A stretch of DNA of 64,000 nucleotides, from the NCBI GenBank assembly GCA_007258455.2, contig VDFB02000003.1, positions 42,969,986 through 43,033,985 on the forward strand. The letters are read 5' to 3'. Position numbers and translations under genes: made by a program. The stretch is from Sequoia sempervirens. Lineage: Eukaryota; Streptophyta; Pinopsida; Cupressales; Cupressaceae. Below are positions 1 through 13,703 of this stretch, one piece after another. The notes below the pieces were generated by a model. The model saw nothing but the letters and a program-made list of their open reading frames with translations, made no database searches and was not told the origin of the DNA. Numbering within the stretch: the first letter of the stretch is position 1; the number at the start of each line of letters is the position of its first letter.

Positions 1-2790
1 ATTCTATATTTCAATTTCATGTCCTAGGTCATTTAGTTAGGTTTTGCATAGTACTTTGCATGTCATTTACATTTCTTCTCTTTCCAAGCCCTAGCTTGGT
101 GATGAACCCTCTTATTATCTTTAATCATGCCCTATGATACCTTATTGCAAGATCTCTTTCCCCCTTTCTATCTTCGGATTGAGATCTCTAAGGTTTCCTT
201 GAGTGTAACAAGTGTGAAATAGGAACCCTACCCTTTTGCTCTATTCCTCAAAGGTGGGGCGTACTATTTTCGTTGCTACACAATCAAGGGCCAAAACCCC
301 TCCCTCAAAAACCCCTTAATAACCCTCAAATGTAGGTGGATGTGCTCATATAATGTCTCTTAGGTGCCTTTCTAAAATACTATCCTTTTCCACCACTTGC
401 TTATCTTCCTACAAGATGAATTCTACAAGAGAAAATCCCCCACTCTAATACATCAAGGGTTCCTAAAGTACTCTCTCTCCATCTTTGGGGTACTCTTCTC
501 TCCTTTCCTAAATGGGATGGAATGGACTAAATGTAATACCTCCTAACAAGGACCCAATCTTACTAAAATCTCCTGGCATAGAACAATAACATGTGGTGCA
601 CAAAGAGGATCCTCAAGCTAATTTTGCATAACACTTGGGAGTTCTCACTATGAATCTCAAGTTATCCCCAATATTTATTTATTTTCCCACTCTACTAAGG
701 GAAGTATGGAATAAGAATCATCCTTCATTCATAAATAATTGTATGGGTTCGCACATACATATAACCATCTATAATACCATGCTAAAGCATACCAAGAATG
801 AAGTCATAATATTTCCATTTAATGGTAAAAACTAAAACTTGACCACACTTCAATCACATGAGTAAACGCATAAATCAAATCTCCTAATATTTGAACATGG
901 GCTCGAATAGCAAATGTAATTCCCCAAGCCTTACACCACAAACATTTGCTAAGTGAACCATTTTTTGAAACCATACTTAAACAAATAAGATACAACACTA
1001 ACATATCATATTGCATGTCAATGCACACACTAAGGGTCATTTTACACACAACAATTCACACAAGTCATCATGGTTGCCTCAAGAAAGGTGTCACAAGAAA
1101 AATACTTACAATAAAAGGTTAGAAGGAGGAAACCATCTATTTGAATTCATCCTCAACACACACTTGATGGCATTCACAATACTAATGGAAAACCTAAGAA
1201 AGATGCAAAACCATTAAGGTATGTAAAATCCCAACTTTACATGATGACCATCACTCCCTAAACACATGGAACAATTACCAAGGAAAGGTGGGAAAACTCA
1301 TAACTTACACCTAGATATGTGGGCCAAACCTCCCCTAGGAAATGTCTTGATAAATGTATCTATTGATAAATGATGCAATATTGTGTAAAGTTGGGCCCAC
1401 TCCCTTGCCTTACCAATTTTATATACACATATCCACACATTTGTATCCCCCACCTTATCCTTATATACACATGCCCTGATACATGTGTCTTATCCAAGTA
1501 CTTTCATATATTCATCAGCCACCAAAATATAGTTCCATTTACTCACCATGGTCATTTCCATGATTGTGGCGTTGATCCTATGATCATGGACTCGATCCTT
1601 TCCTTTCTAAAATTTAAATTCAGATTTTGGTTGACTAGTCTCTTTCATTTTCCCACCCCAAGCTAACTAAGTACACATCTTACAAAATTTGTTGTTATGT
1701 GCTAGAATTTGAAGGTATTTGATGCATTATTTTTACATCATATGGAATCCATGGTCCTCTCTCATTCTAGAGCATCAAAGGAGTTATCAATAGTGTAACA
1801 TTTGGATTCAGTGCACTTAAATAATTAACAAATGTATAAACAACATTCTAGGGCCTTTGATTGTATTTTTAGATCAACTACTCAAGTTTTTTAGGGGTTG
1901 GCCTAGGAGGATGTGTACCTTTGTGACAATAATGCCAATCCTTTAAAGGTCAATCAGGTGAATAATAGAGCCCATACTCAAGGGATGAATATGTGATTAT
2001 CTAGACTTGACCTAGACTCATAAACTTGATCTCCAATAAAAAATAATAATGGTAATACATATATTAACAGAGAGATAGTATTTCCTAAGTTGATACAAGC
2101 TATATTGTTCACCATTAACATACATTCTTTGGTCATAAAACTATACACATTCCACCATCGCATTTCTAAAATAACTATTACAAATTATTAGATCTATCAA
2201 TCCCAACCAATCAATAATTAATTTAAACTAATTTATACTTAATTAACCTAAATTAATATTATTTTCACACATTTTAAAAGATGGTTTTTTTAATCATTAA
2301 TGGAATTATATATTAAAATTAAATAGTATAATCCTTCTTATAAATATAAGGTAAATTCACATTAAAAATACCTCATAAATGTACATAACTTGCTAACATG
2401 TAATTGGTTAGGCAATTGAATGATTTTGTTAGGTTTGAGTAAACAATGTTACTTGGTAAGGAGTTTAAGAAAGGTATTTGAGCTTTCTTACAATAAAAAC
2501 TTAAACAAACCTTCAAACTTATTTAAAGTCGTGGAGCCAAAACTAAGTGAAGTTAATGACTTTTCTTCGAGAGAAATCTACCAATTTAATATATAAAATT
2601 ATGATTTTAACAACTCATGTTAGATGCCGTAATTATATTCTTGGAAGATTGATAATATGAAAAAGTGAAAGAATAATGAGTGGACTAGACAAGAGGATAC
2701 CATGTGCATTTTAGCTTATGATTAAAACCACTTTTTTTCAATCAAATGTAAATTTAAAGGTTTTTGTAGTGAAAATAAATGCTTTCACTA
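1..2790. other. AT-rich intergenic sequence, no gene
   Basis: No coding region is convincing here; open frames are short, lack recognisable domains and look like chance. Bases 24-125 resemble, in reverse complement, bases about 49170-49265 just before the assembly gap, with shared words such as CTAGGTCATTTAG and GGTGATGAACCCT. That suggests an old dispersed repeat, probably retroelement interior. AT content rises strongly after about 2160. Confidence 0.5.
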
Positions 2791-2792
2791 CA

Positions 2793-3470
2793 TATAGTTG
2801 GATATATATTTAAACAAAACAATGATAAAATAATATGATTTGAAGTTTAGGTGGACAAATATTATAATAAATAAATAAAATATTTAGTATTTAAGAGTGC
2901 TTTTGATCTACATCTTTTATATTAATAATGTTCAGACTTTATCTTTTATCCAAAAAAAAATACTTTTGATTATAATTGTATCAAGACATTTTGATATTAA
3001 TTTTTTTAGAGTGATAATTACAACACTATTATGTATAATAATAAATTATGAAAATATCATATTTCTTATTAATATATTTAGTTTGAGATTTGACAAGAGA
3101 ATATATGATAAGAGTAAATGTTCCAAAATTCATAAATTTACTATAGTTGGATATATATTTAAACAAAACAATGATAAAAGTATATGATTTGAAGTTTAGA
3201 TGGACAATAAATAATATAATGAATATTATAATAAATAAATTAAATATTTAGTATTTGAGAGTGATTTTTATTGTAATTGTGTTAGGATATTTTGATGTTA
3301 AATTTGTTGGGAATGATAATTAAATACTATTAAGTATAATAATAAATAATGTAAATATCATATTTCTTATTGATATATTAAGTTTGAGATTTGACAAGAG
3401 AATTTATGATTAAAAATAAATATTTCAAAATTCATAAATTGATTATATTTCACTTTGGTTTATATCCTTT
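2793..3470. repeat. 349-bp degenerate tandem duplication
   Basis: Two head-to-tail copies of an extremely AT-rich unit begin at 2793 and 3142 with the same words (TATAGTTGGATATATATTTA, then AAACAAAACAATGATAAAA). Both continue through similar text (GTTTGAGATTTGACAAGAGAA) to about 3450. The second copy has small indels. No coding capacity is evident. This is a local duplication in intergenic DNA. Confidence 0.8.
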
Positions 3471-3689
3471 ACCACAAAATTGATCTCCACACTTTGTCAT
3501 AGTGGATTGACATGTAGAGTTGAATGTAGACCCATAGAAATGAATGAAATGAAGGGAATGGATGGTTGATGTACTTATGTCTGAACACGGGTGATGTTTA
3601 TAGATATTACTTGGAAAATTGTTAAGTGAGGGTCATGTTCTCCTCATTCAATCTTCTAAATAGATTAATTCAATAGAAGTTAACCAAGA

Positions 3690-4705
3690 TTAAACAAAGT
3701 AGATAAGCATTTAGTATGTTGAAGATAGTGATGCAATTAAAATGTTCTATGGTACTACCATGATTCTCTCATATAAAGGCTTTCATCATAATCCTTAGGT
3801 TCCTCTAAAATGGACTAGGGTTAGTATCTAAAAGCATTGCCCTATCGTGCAATTCGAAACAAGTTACACTTTAATTAGCCCATGATGACTAGTAGAGGGA
3901 ATCATGGGCCCAAATTAAAAAAATAAAATTTAATAGTTTGGGGTTCAAATTTGCACCCAAAGGAAACGACCTAAGCCATTTATATACCCAAAAATATAAA
4001 CCAAGGTGATGCATGATAGAAATGTAGAATGAAATCATAATACAAGGGATGATTCATGGTGGGGATATGTCAGTAGTATAGATTTTTTATAACTTCCCAC
4101 ACTAGATATTTTCCCTTGTGTATTAATCAATGTGTAAGGATAACCAAGTCATCATGGATCTAAATCATAAGGGAAAAGGGGCATGGGTATGCAATTTTCA
4201 CCATTATAATTTCTCCCCATTTTTACTTACATGCAAACTACTATGAAGATTCATGTCAAAGTAAAATTAAGTAGTCAACATAGAAATTAAATATTTACAC
4301 TTAAAGGATACATATATAGATGATGGTTCTTATAGTCTCCTCATTGTGACTACTCCATTAAAAACCTATAAAACAAAGAATATGTAATAAGTAGCATTTA
4401 TTACATATTTAAATAGGTATTATCCACAACTTGTTTCATAAAATCTCTTTAAAATAGTAAAATTAAAAAAGATAAGGGTAAAAGATTTAATCTAAGAGGA
4501 AAGTGGCTCAATTTGGATAAAATAAGGTGCCGAAAGATTCTCAATAAGCAACAAAGGGTGTTGGATATAAAAAAAATAAGGTACCAAAAAATTACAATCA
4601 TGTGGGAAAGAATCTAAATTTACAAATAACTAAATAAGGGTTCTATCTAAGAATAAAAACTTATATATTATTTGAAATAATAATAAAGCTCTATCTAGTA
4701 CCAAA
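3690..4705. repeat. Outer block of the inverted duplication (left copy)
   Basis: About 1 kb that reappears reverse-complemented at 60695-61711 with about 94% identity by eye and small indels. Both blocks lie outside the PIP5K-containing arms and run in the order and orientation expected if the inverted duplication continues outward. Here it is separated from the inner arm by about 11 kb of LTR-element sequence; on the right only about 1.5 kb, mainly a LINE, intervenes. It could also be two insertions of one dispersed family. Confidence 0.7.
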
Positions 4706-4719
4706 CAAACACACTTTCA

Positions 4720-5308
4720 AAACTTGCACAAGAAGTTTCCTTGAAAGTTTGTTATAAGGAGGAATATTCCTTTTTTCAAATGAGTGAAGAAAGAGAATAT
4801 TCTCATGGGTGAGAAAATTTAGATATTTAGCAAATTAAAACAAAGTTTTAATGTGCAAAAGGGGAAGAAATATTCCTTTTGGAGGAATGTACAAAGGAGG
4901 AATATTCCCTTGCAAGTGGGAGGATTAGTAATTGGATAATTAAACAATGTTAATTATGTAATTCTAGAAGAATTACATGATATTCATTAAATAAATGATT
5001 TAATGAAAAGGGGAGATATGATATGACATTTAATTAAATAACTTAGGGTTATTTAATTAAAAAGGACTTTAGGGTTTTAAATTAAATATCTTGATTTATT
5101 TAATTTAATAAGACAAAGTGTTAGCATGAAAGGGGGTGAATTAACCCAATTAGATTAATTAGATCAATAGATGAAAATGGCCTAATTAATTAGATAGCTA
5201 GGATAATTTGATCAATTAAGCGAAAAGAGGATGGTTTTCAAGACGAAATGATGTTAGTTATCTTATTCGAGTGCATGATATCATTCAGGACATTTTTAAG
5301 TGTCTACA
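4720..5308 (-). mobile_element. LTR (minus strand), TGTAGACA family
   Basis: The minus-strand 5' end is at 5308 with TGTAGACACTTAAAAATG, matching the ends of the LTRs at 12311, 17280 and 6077. Downstream (descending coordinates) it has the same AT-rich layout as the 12311 LTR, including the shared words GACTTTAGGGTTTTAA and TTGATTTATT on the plus strand. The 3' end is not sharply visible; about 4720 is a guess from a TG/CA end and from where the outer duplicated block begins. It directly follows a minus-strand gag remnant, so it may be that element's 3' LTR after internal deletion. Confidence 0.55.
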
Positions 5309-5945
5309 AAGACATTTGGAGTGTAACATTGTGTATCAAGGGAAAAGGCAGGTGACGCACGAAAAGAGGATGGATTGTTTGTGTCATGAAAGATAAGTGG
5401 CACATATGGATGTTGGGGGTCTTGTGGGACAGTGTTTGGCATACCCAATACTGTGTTGGCCTCCAAATTTTGATTGTTGACAAGTGAGTGCCCTTGAAGG
5501 GCTTGGAGTAGTGAGCTTCCTTTGGTGATCATAGGTTGGCTTGGTGCGTGAGATGATGATGGTTGTGAGATGGGTTGGACTATGGTTAGGAAAGATTGTG
5601 TGAATGATGTTTGTGGCATGTTCCCCAAGGGTTGTTCAACAATGGTGTTTATGTCAAAATCGAGAGTTTAGCCCCTTATTTTGCCAATGCCAACATGTAT
5701 TGGGTGGGATTTAGTTTCATGACCGTGTTGACAAGTTTGTGGGCTTTTGGATTTTGTACTAATTCAAGCAATTCATCTTGGGACATCTCTTTGTAATTGG
5801 TTGTGACATACTCCACATGGCAACCCCCCTCTTGAAGATCTTGTGGTAGTTAAGGGGGATTAGGTGGAGGGTTGGTAGATACCTTAGGGTTGAATTCAGT
5901 TTGACTCAAATCACTTGTGGTTGATGTTTCTTTGTTTTTCTCCAT
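5309..5945 (-). pseudogene. gag N-terminal remnant of an LTR retroelement
   Basis: Reading the minus strand from an ATG at 5945, the conceptual product begins MEKNKETSTTSDLSQTEF and later includes NPKAHKLVNTVMKLNP and, after a stop, GAKL. This matches the gag leader protein of the plus-strand element at 46103-46690 (NNPKVLKLMDKLLRKDP, AQSGAKL). Several in-frame stops break it, including one exactly where the relative has AQSGAKL. A further open stretch at 5628-5296 in another frame is Pro/Ser/Gln-rich. No capsid domain or pol follows before the LTR, so the element is internally deleted. Confidence 0.55.
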
Positions 5946-6076
5946 TCTCTTCTTGTATTGTGATGTTGTTTGGACCATAAAATTTAGGATCAACTTTTTG
6001 GGTTAATCCAATTTTGGGATACAAAAAAAGCCTCTAAGGTGTGTTTTAGGATCAAGATGATATGAACGATGAAGGG

Positions 6077-7270
6077 TGTAGACACATAAAATTGACCTAG
6101 GCCTGCAAGTTCTATTTTCCTCGTATTTCTTCCTAGCATAATTAAGATATTTAATTATGCCCTATGGTCCGATTCAACTATTAATTAAATAATTTGTAAT
6201 TATTTAATTAATTCATGTCTTTTTATTTCTCTTGATTATTTAAATAAATGAATTTTATTTATTTATTAAAATACGTCACTAATTCCCTAATGTCTTTCTA
6301 TGATTAAATAAATTCTTAAATTTATTTAATTATGTCTTGTCCATTATTTCCTCCTGATTATTTATTTAAATATGTTATTAATTTCTAAATGTCTTCTCAT
6401 AATTAAATAAATTCCCTAATTTATTTAATTATTGTCCACTTGGGCATTTTAAATAAAATTATTTAAGATTGTCTCACATAACCCCACCTTTTTAAATTAA
6501 ATTAATTTTTAATTCAAAATAACAACTTTCCTCCATAAATAAATAAAAATTCTAATATTATTTGATTTTCCATCTCTCTTTTTCCATGACATCCTTATCT
6601 CCTTGTCACATGTAATCTTGTCCCTTGATTTGATCCAATATTGACCATTCATTTCAAGTTTACCCTAATATTTCCCTAACCCTAATTGTGGGTTGTCACA
6701 TTCAATCTTGACCTAGATTCTAGGGCATTTGTCAATCTTTAATCTTGGCCATTCATCCAAAATTGACTTTTCTATAAAATGGCAATTTTGGCCTCATTTG
6801 ACACACTTCATACTTCATACATCTACATCTTAGGCATTCTACATCTCTTGGCATCTTCATCTTAAGCATACTTCATATATCTCAAGCTTTTGGCATCTTG
6901 GCATTTTTACACTTTAGGCTTGCTTCATAGTTGCTTAGTTGCATTGTGAGGTCTTTTGAGTAGAATCCTTCAACATTTGCTTAGGACATTGTCATTATCA
7001 TAAGTTTCTCATCACAAATCTGAGGGAAAATATCATATTGCAACAAATAGAGAAGGTGCAATGGAGGTCAATCATGGAGGTTGAAGACATTTGGTAAACT
7101 ATTTCCTTGTTTTCATGTTATTTACTCCTTTGTACTTCATCATTTGCTTTGGGTTATCTTATTTTGTGCTCTAATATGCTAACCTAGGTTTTTCCCTAAG
7201 CTACAAAGGGATGGGTGATATGAATGTTGGAACCTTAAGAACTTTTGGATAAATACTAGAATTTAGGATT
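6077..7270 (+). mobile_element. LTR (plus strand), TGTAGACA family
   Basis: Starts TGTAGACACATAAAATTGAC, nearly the same as the start of the LTR at 41530. The body has the family's AT-rich blocks. A TATA-like CTATAAAATGG near 6773 would serve as the U3 promoter, and a gene-like R/U5 region follows. By analogy with the 41530 LTR the 3' end should lie near 7270, but I see no clear primer-binding site, so it may be a solo or eroded LTR. It interrupts the minus-strand gag remnant next to it. Confidence 0.55.
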
Positions 7271-10200
7271 TTGATTTGGATGATGAACTTGTAAACCCTA
7301 AGATGTTAGATGTGGTCTTAGGATGAACTTGTCCAAAAAGAGGTGCTAATTTAACTACGTGTGTGAAAAAGGACTCATTCCCACATACCTAACTAAACAA
7401 GATGGTTTTGATTTGGGTCTAAAAGGATTTACCAAAAGTCTAGCATGAGGATGCTTTCAAAGTTCTAGAAAGTTTTTTGTGAGATGGATTTTGATAATTT
7501 TTTTGAGGATGGATGGAGGTGTTTGTTTTGACCCTAGATGAACCTAGAAGGACTTCGTTTACAAGACCAAGGTGTTGAAGAACATGCTCTATCCTATGAA
7601 TGACTTAAACCCAAAAAGATCAATACCTTAAATAAGGGGCTCATATTGGACATAAAAATCTAGATCATCCTTGAAAAGGTATCTATAAAAATTTCTTACC
7701 AAGATATCTTTATTGTGATAAAGACCCACAAGGTGTTTCTTGACAGATTTTTGACTATGATGCCTAAGTTTGAAGTGACAAAATGTGGACCTTTGTTTAG
7801 GAACTTTGATCTTGCGAGAAATCATGACAACAAATACATGTGTGGGGTCCAATTGTGAGTTAATGTTGATTAATGTATTCTTTTTACCACATCAACTTGT
7901 CTTGCTTATATTTCAAACTAAATGTCTATGTCTAAGCTCCTTTTCATTCCACATGGTCCATTATACGAAAATCAAAGAGCCAAGGCCATAGTTTCCCTAG
8001 GTTGACTTTGAAGAGAGTGAATTGAGATATGAGCCCAAGTATTTAGAAGACTCTAAAGATGAGATCTTTAGGGACAAGCAGTAATATTGGACTCTTCAAA
8101 GGTATTCACTCTTTTCAAAGGGTTTGAAATTGGGTGATTGTTAAATGTTTGTTTCAATGTTTTGGAACCAAGCAATGTGTTCAACTGACTTGTAAGAATG
8201 AACAACCTAGGTTGAAGAGATACTACTTGTTGAGTCCCCACTCGGATTGCTCCAAACACTAAGACAAAGTGAACAACTAGAGATTTGGTGACATTGGCTC
8301 CCCCCTTACACGACATAGGCACACCAAATCTCAAACCCCGAAGATCTGAAGATCCGAAGGATTTTCTGTCTCTATAATGAATAGTGGAATGTGGGGTGGC
8401 TTCAAAATGACCATTCCTGCACCAGCAAGTATAAAGGTTTTTGGTCTCTGTTGAGTCATAGTGTCCCTAATGAAGCTGCAGTCTTCAATGGAGGACCTTT
8501 GCTAGAAGAAATATTCAACCACACAGAAAGTGTTACAACAATGGCATGCAAATAGAGATTCTATTATGTTATATGAGATATGTTACAAGAGTACATATAC
8601 CTAATTAAATAGGCAAGAGTGAAAACCTAAAATGCACAAGATGTTGCTAAGTGTCTAAATCACACTACATGTGACAACATGCGAACCCTACCTAGGAAAT
8701 GATAAAATATTGAGATAAGTTCTAGAAGGACAACTCATCTTCTAGAATGAATCTTATCTCCTACAAACATGGAAAGGGGAATTACCCCATTATTAATGAT
8801 ATTCTAATGATGCAACCTAGGACTAAATTAAATAAATGAAAGACCTAAGTTAACTTATCGTAGTGTAATAAATAATTAATTACACTAACAATCTCTATAA
8901 CAAGTTGGTTCTTAATTCAAAATTTTGAGATAAAAATGGTGTCATACATGCGACAAGATTAGCTCAATTAAGAGGCCTCCTAGTCCCTTCCTAAGAAGGG
9001 ATTTTAGAATATCACACAGATACTAGGGGTGGCACTTGTCGGTATGGGACAACAACACCAGTTGGTTGATGACTTTAGTCACAACCGATTAATTTATATA
9101 TTAGACTAAAATGAAAGCACCACTTGGGTCGTTCCCTCTCACAAGTTGGGAGGTAGGACCTCTAAAGGTAACAATTTGACATGAAAACAAAATGTGCAAA
9201 AAAATATCAAGATGTTTTTCGCCACCCAAAATCTCCAAAAGGCGTAAGGGGAGAGGATACACACTTGAAGTGCACAAAAAATGAAAAGTTACACTTGAGT
9301 GTTTCTCGTCACCCAAGATCACACGAAGCACAAAGGGAGAGGATACACACTTGAAGTGTGTCAAAAACAAGATCACTCACTCAAACACTTGTTCATTTTA
9401 TCCATCAAAGCAATAGTGAGTTCATTTTAAGCACCAAAATGAGTGTGAGTTTGCCTTATTCAATTTTAACCCAGCATAGCAATGTCTAGTAAGTTTGTAG
9501 GTTCAATTTTAACCAATTTGAAAAGCTCAAGTCAATGATTAATTTTAAACCCAAAATGAAGCTAGTTGGTCCTAAAACAAAAAATGAAAGTAGCAATGGA
9601 TGCCCTAGGCTATTATAATATTAAAAATGTTTTTTCAATTCCAATGCCTAATTCTCCAACTCAAATCTACTTGTTATTTTTCTAGATTTCTCTACCTTGC
9701 TACACCATCATATTAGTGATCCCAATGTGGGAGAGAGACTGCCACTAATTCTTTATGTGAACTACAAACATTACAAAGCTATCACATATAAGATTTATTT
9801 CAATGTGAGAGAGGCCATCATTGTTTCTTTACACTGAATAAGAACAAAAATATAAAACAACTAGAATAAGAACAAAAATTTGATTCCCCCAAGTGTAAAA
9901 TTTTAGCCGTATACGTATCACCCAATCATATTGTTCAAACACGATAGTCATATAATAATGAAATTCAAAGCATCTCACAATAATATAACCTTCCTACAAA
10001 AGGATTTTGGAAGCTGAGAAGAAAATATCTGAGAAGTAAAGCAACTGTTAGTTTTGTGGAAGTAAAGCTTTTCATTAGTTGCAAGGGACCAAACCCTTCC
10101 TAGATGATTCCTATGTATCATACTCTTATGGTATACTATATGGCCCATGGTCATGAGCCTTAGTGAGTGAATAAATGATTTCCAACATGAGCCTCCATGA

Positions 10201-11257
10201 TAATATGAACACCAACGTCACCATGGTAGCAAGGGTTTACCTAGAGCAAAGCTAGCAACCCCCAATTTCAGCTGCATCTCAATGTTCTCAATCAATTTCG
10301 ATTGAAATGGCGAAAGGGAGTGGGGAGGGTTCGATTCCAGGATGTGTGGACAAAACCAACACGGACTGAGTATTGGGCCTATCAAATTCAGGGAAGCAAA
10401 TGGGGGAGGGTGGCAATAGGAAGTTGTATATGAAGCAAGTGATGGGGAGACAACGATACAAAGTGACGTGATTATGTAGAAGCGTAGACAAGGCATGAAA
10501 CTGTTTGACATGATGCATCAAGCAAATGCAATATTTGTAGGGTATGCACAAGATAGATTTTCCAAAAAAAACAGATGCTAAGCCTCAAACAAAATAGATT
10601 GCAACTGCATAATTTAATTTGTCAACTCCTACAAGGTTACGCACGGTTAATTCACTCAAAAGTAATACAAATAAGTTGAAATTGCTGCATTAAATCTCAA
10701 TTTATGTTAGATACTTCAACAATAATTAAAAAAACTAATATAAGGAGAATTTTAGTATGCATAATATCTAGGAGTACAAGAAAGGTCAATATATTCAAAG
10801 TGTATGATATAAATTAAAAAAAAATAGGCCTTCACTTAAGGAGAACAAACATAAACAAATGCGTGCAATTTGTTCCAATCATTCAAAATATTAAAGTTGT
10901 ATCTGTTGCTATGGAAGGAAAACGAGACTCCAAACTACAAAAGCTTTTGGTGTTTCTCAAACAAAATACAAACAGTGACGTCATAGATAGCAAGACAATC
11001 AACCATGAACAAAATACAATAATTAGTTGATTATTTGATTAAGAAGACATAGATACCACGGTGGGTGCCAGAATGTGAATGCTCAATCTGCATTTGGTCA
11101 AACATGAACAAATATAAGAATATTATTCATTTTAAACAAGACAAATAAAAACATTCCCTATGAAATTGTTGAGCATGAAAAGAAAATGAAAACATTATCA
11201 AAATAACATGAAACAAACAAGTAAATGAACATGAAATCTTATATTAAACTACTCAAA
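7271..11257. other. Degenerate retroelement interior, no intact gene
   Basis: No credible coding region. Bases about 8956-8980 carry, reversed, the AGGCCTCTTAATTGAG stretch present at about 44110 in the leader of the plus-strand gypsy-type element, so at least part is the untranslated leader of a related minus-strand element whose 5' LTR is 11281-12311. Bases about 9200-9375 hold a degenerate tandem repeat described separately. Confidence 0.45.
9200..9375. repeat. Two-copy degenerate tandem repeat, period about 88 bp
   Basis: Both units contain a CGCCACCC/CGTCACCC word followed by a shared GGGAGAGGATACACACTTGA stretch. The copies differ by many substitutions. It lies in the presumed leader of the minus-strand retroelement. 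Confidence 0.6.
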
Positions 11258-11280
11258 CCATCATCCCATAGGGGGATTGG
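11258..11280 (-). promoter_or_regulatory. Primer-binding-site-like sequence next to LTR
   Basis: Immediately inside the 3' end of the minus-strand LTR the minus strand reads CCAATCCCCCTATGGGATG. Its core aligns with the site after the 42760 LTR (GCACGCCCGATGGGACCAAGG). A conserved block just inside the LTR is where a tRNA primer would pair for minus-strand cDNA synthesis. The matching tRNA is not identified and the site is probably eroded. Confidence 0.4.
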
Positions 11281-12311
11281 TGTCACTTTTGATGTGGAAA
11301 GTGACCCTTTCCCAATTCCTTTGATAAGCTCCAAGATGTAAATGATTATGAGATTGATGCAAAATGATGATGAAACCAAGTTAAAATATGATGAAAGTGA
11401 GTGTAAATGAGTGATGAATGTGCCTATAATAATATTGCATAAGATTGTGGATCCATTTCAAGTAGAAGAGGCCTCTACTTATAGGAGTGAAAGGTTGAAG
11501 AATGGATGAAATTAGTGAATGTGGGACTAAGACATGAGTCAATAGCATTGTGACACTTGTCACAAGGCTAATGAAAGCCATGGGGATGTGTGTGGAGCAC
11601 ATTTTTAAATATGTGAAGAATTTAAGGCATGTAGGTGGATTTGTAAGAGGATGTAAGGGAATTGAATGAATATAGTTGAGATGTAAGAGGGATAAGATGG
11701 CATGTAAGAGGCCATTTAAGGCAAAGGTGGCTCTTGTAAGAACATTTAAGACCTTTGTAAGAGGCTTTAAAATCCTTTTGGAGGGAAATTTATGAATGGG
11801 TGGTTGAGGGGAATATTCCTAGGAATATGCCTTTGTGAGGAAAATAGGCTATTTAGTTAATTAGAAGAAATTATTTTCATGTGCAATTTGGTTAGTTGAC
11901 CATGGGTTTAGTTTGACCAAGGTTGAGTCAAAAGCTCTAGAGAAAGGGGTAATGGGGATTATGAGGAGATTAGAGTTAATTAATTCAGAATTAAATCAAA
12001 TCAAGTGGGTTAGGGGATTTATGAATTTTGATTTAAATAACTTGATTTATCTAATCAAATGAGAGGACTTTAGGGTTTTAATTAAATAATTTGATTTATT
12101 AAATTAAATGTGGTGAACATTAGTGAGCAGGAAGTGAATTAATCTAATAAATTTAATTATTGGATTAATAGGAGAAGTTGATGAAATTAACTAAATAATA
12201 AAGATTATTTAATTAATTGATTAGTGCAGAATTAATGATTTTAGGAGGAAGTGATGTTAATTAATCAGAATTAGATGCATAATGCCAATCAGGATTATTT
12301 GAGTGTCTACA
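11281..12311 (-). mobile_element. LTR (minus strand), 1.03 kb, TGTAGACA family
   Basis: Minus-strand start TGTAGACACTCAAATAATCC at 12311 and end AAAGTGACA at 11281, giving the expected TGT...ACA termini. A TATA-like CTATAAGTAGAGG on the minus strand lies at 11472-11484. The PBS-like block follows directly, so this is best read as the 5' LTR of an element running leftwards. It is clearly diverged from the 5308 LTR, so the two are probably not the pair of one recent insertion. Confidence 0.65.
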
Positions 12312-13703
12312 ATATCCAATACATCACAATGAAGGATTATTAAAAGTATTAAACTAGGTTGTGCAAGATTCTAGGGGTATCCTCAACACACCTCAAGGGT
12401 ATGTGAGGCTTAATCTATGAAGATGCAAGTAAAAAATGTTAACAACTAGGAGAAGAGGGTAACACACCCTCATCATCCACTTCCCCAACTTGGTATAAAT
12501 TTCTTGGAGTCTTAGCTCAAATAATAAGTTTCTAACTTCTAAGATATGTGTTTTTTGATTCAGCCCTCACTCTGTATATTTTATTAGAACACTAGAGTTG
12601 AGTTCATCCCCTTGGTGATGAAATCTAAGGCATGCCTCCCAAAAATAAATTTGGGAAGAAGTAAACATTTTTATTCTCAAGATCATGCAAGCATGTGAAA
12701 GATGAGCATACACACTCACTTCTTCAGGATTAAAAGATAATGGTACATTAATTACCCTAATTTAAAGTGTGGAGGTGAATTTTAATCCCTAAATTAATGA
12801 TTATAAAACAAAAAAAAGGAAAAGACAAACATAAATAAAAGAGGTCTATACATAAGTTTTCTTTGGGTCCTACAAAACCACAAGATTAGGAGTTTGAAAT
12901 TTTTTTCTTTAGCTTGCAAGAGAGATAGTTTTTTAGGTTTGATTCTTTGGGAAATGTTGCATTCAAAGGATTAGTCATACTATAAAATAAATTACTTCCA
13001 ATTAAAAAATAGATGGCACCATCATATTATTTATAAATTTCTAATAATAAAAAATCATTGAACTTGGAATTCATATGTAAAAGTTACAAACATTCAAAGT
13101 TTTAAAATGAAATACATATTTTAAATAATTATACCTAACTATTGGTGTACAATTTAGAAAATTGACTTGGTCTGTTGGGGCTCAAAATCAACTTTCCAAC
13201 ATCCATAAGAAGTCAAAAATATGATTAGTGAGGAAAAAGTTACAACTATTTAGTGGAAGGAGATTTTTTGAAAGATGTAAAAGAGGACATATGATAGGTA
13301 TTTAACTCCTTTCAACTTGTCTCTTAGTTTCCACTATGAGTAGGGGTTGTGGGCCTAGTTTTTAAAAACTTGGGGTGTTAGATTTAAGCTCCTTGTGACC
13401 AAGGTTAGGATGACAATGCAACCAAGTGTTAGATTGGGGTTCAGTAGAGATCCTAGTCACTCAAATGACTAGGGGCCATGGGTTCTACAAAAATGATAAA
13501 AAATGAAATACAAGAAAGCCCTTTTTTGGTGTGTGGGACTATATATCTATTCATAGACTACGTATCCACTCAAAATGATAGTGGATGTATATATATCACA
13601 TTGATTGATATATATTTATGTATATACCACACAAAAATGTGTATATATCAATGAGGGGATTTTTATGTATATTAGTGTGTATATATGATGGGGCATTAAT
13701 AGT
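12312..13703. other. Intergenic, no gene seen
   Basis: AT-rich sequence without credible coding capacity. The last 150 bases contain TATATA-rich, partly self-complementary tracts (for example CACACAAAAATGTGTATATA). I see no RNA gene or complete mobile element. Confidence 0.5.

Noticed and set aside
10218..10551. Overlapping minus-strand frames of 87-97 codons
   Set aside because: No domain, low complexity, two competing frames and no splice or promoter context; probably chance.
5308..12311. One complete minus-strand LTR element with LTRs at 12311 and 5308
   Set aside because: The two LTRs share ends and layout but look far too diverged to be a pair, and a plus-strand LTR lies between them. 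Treated as separate related insertions.
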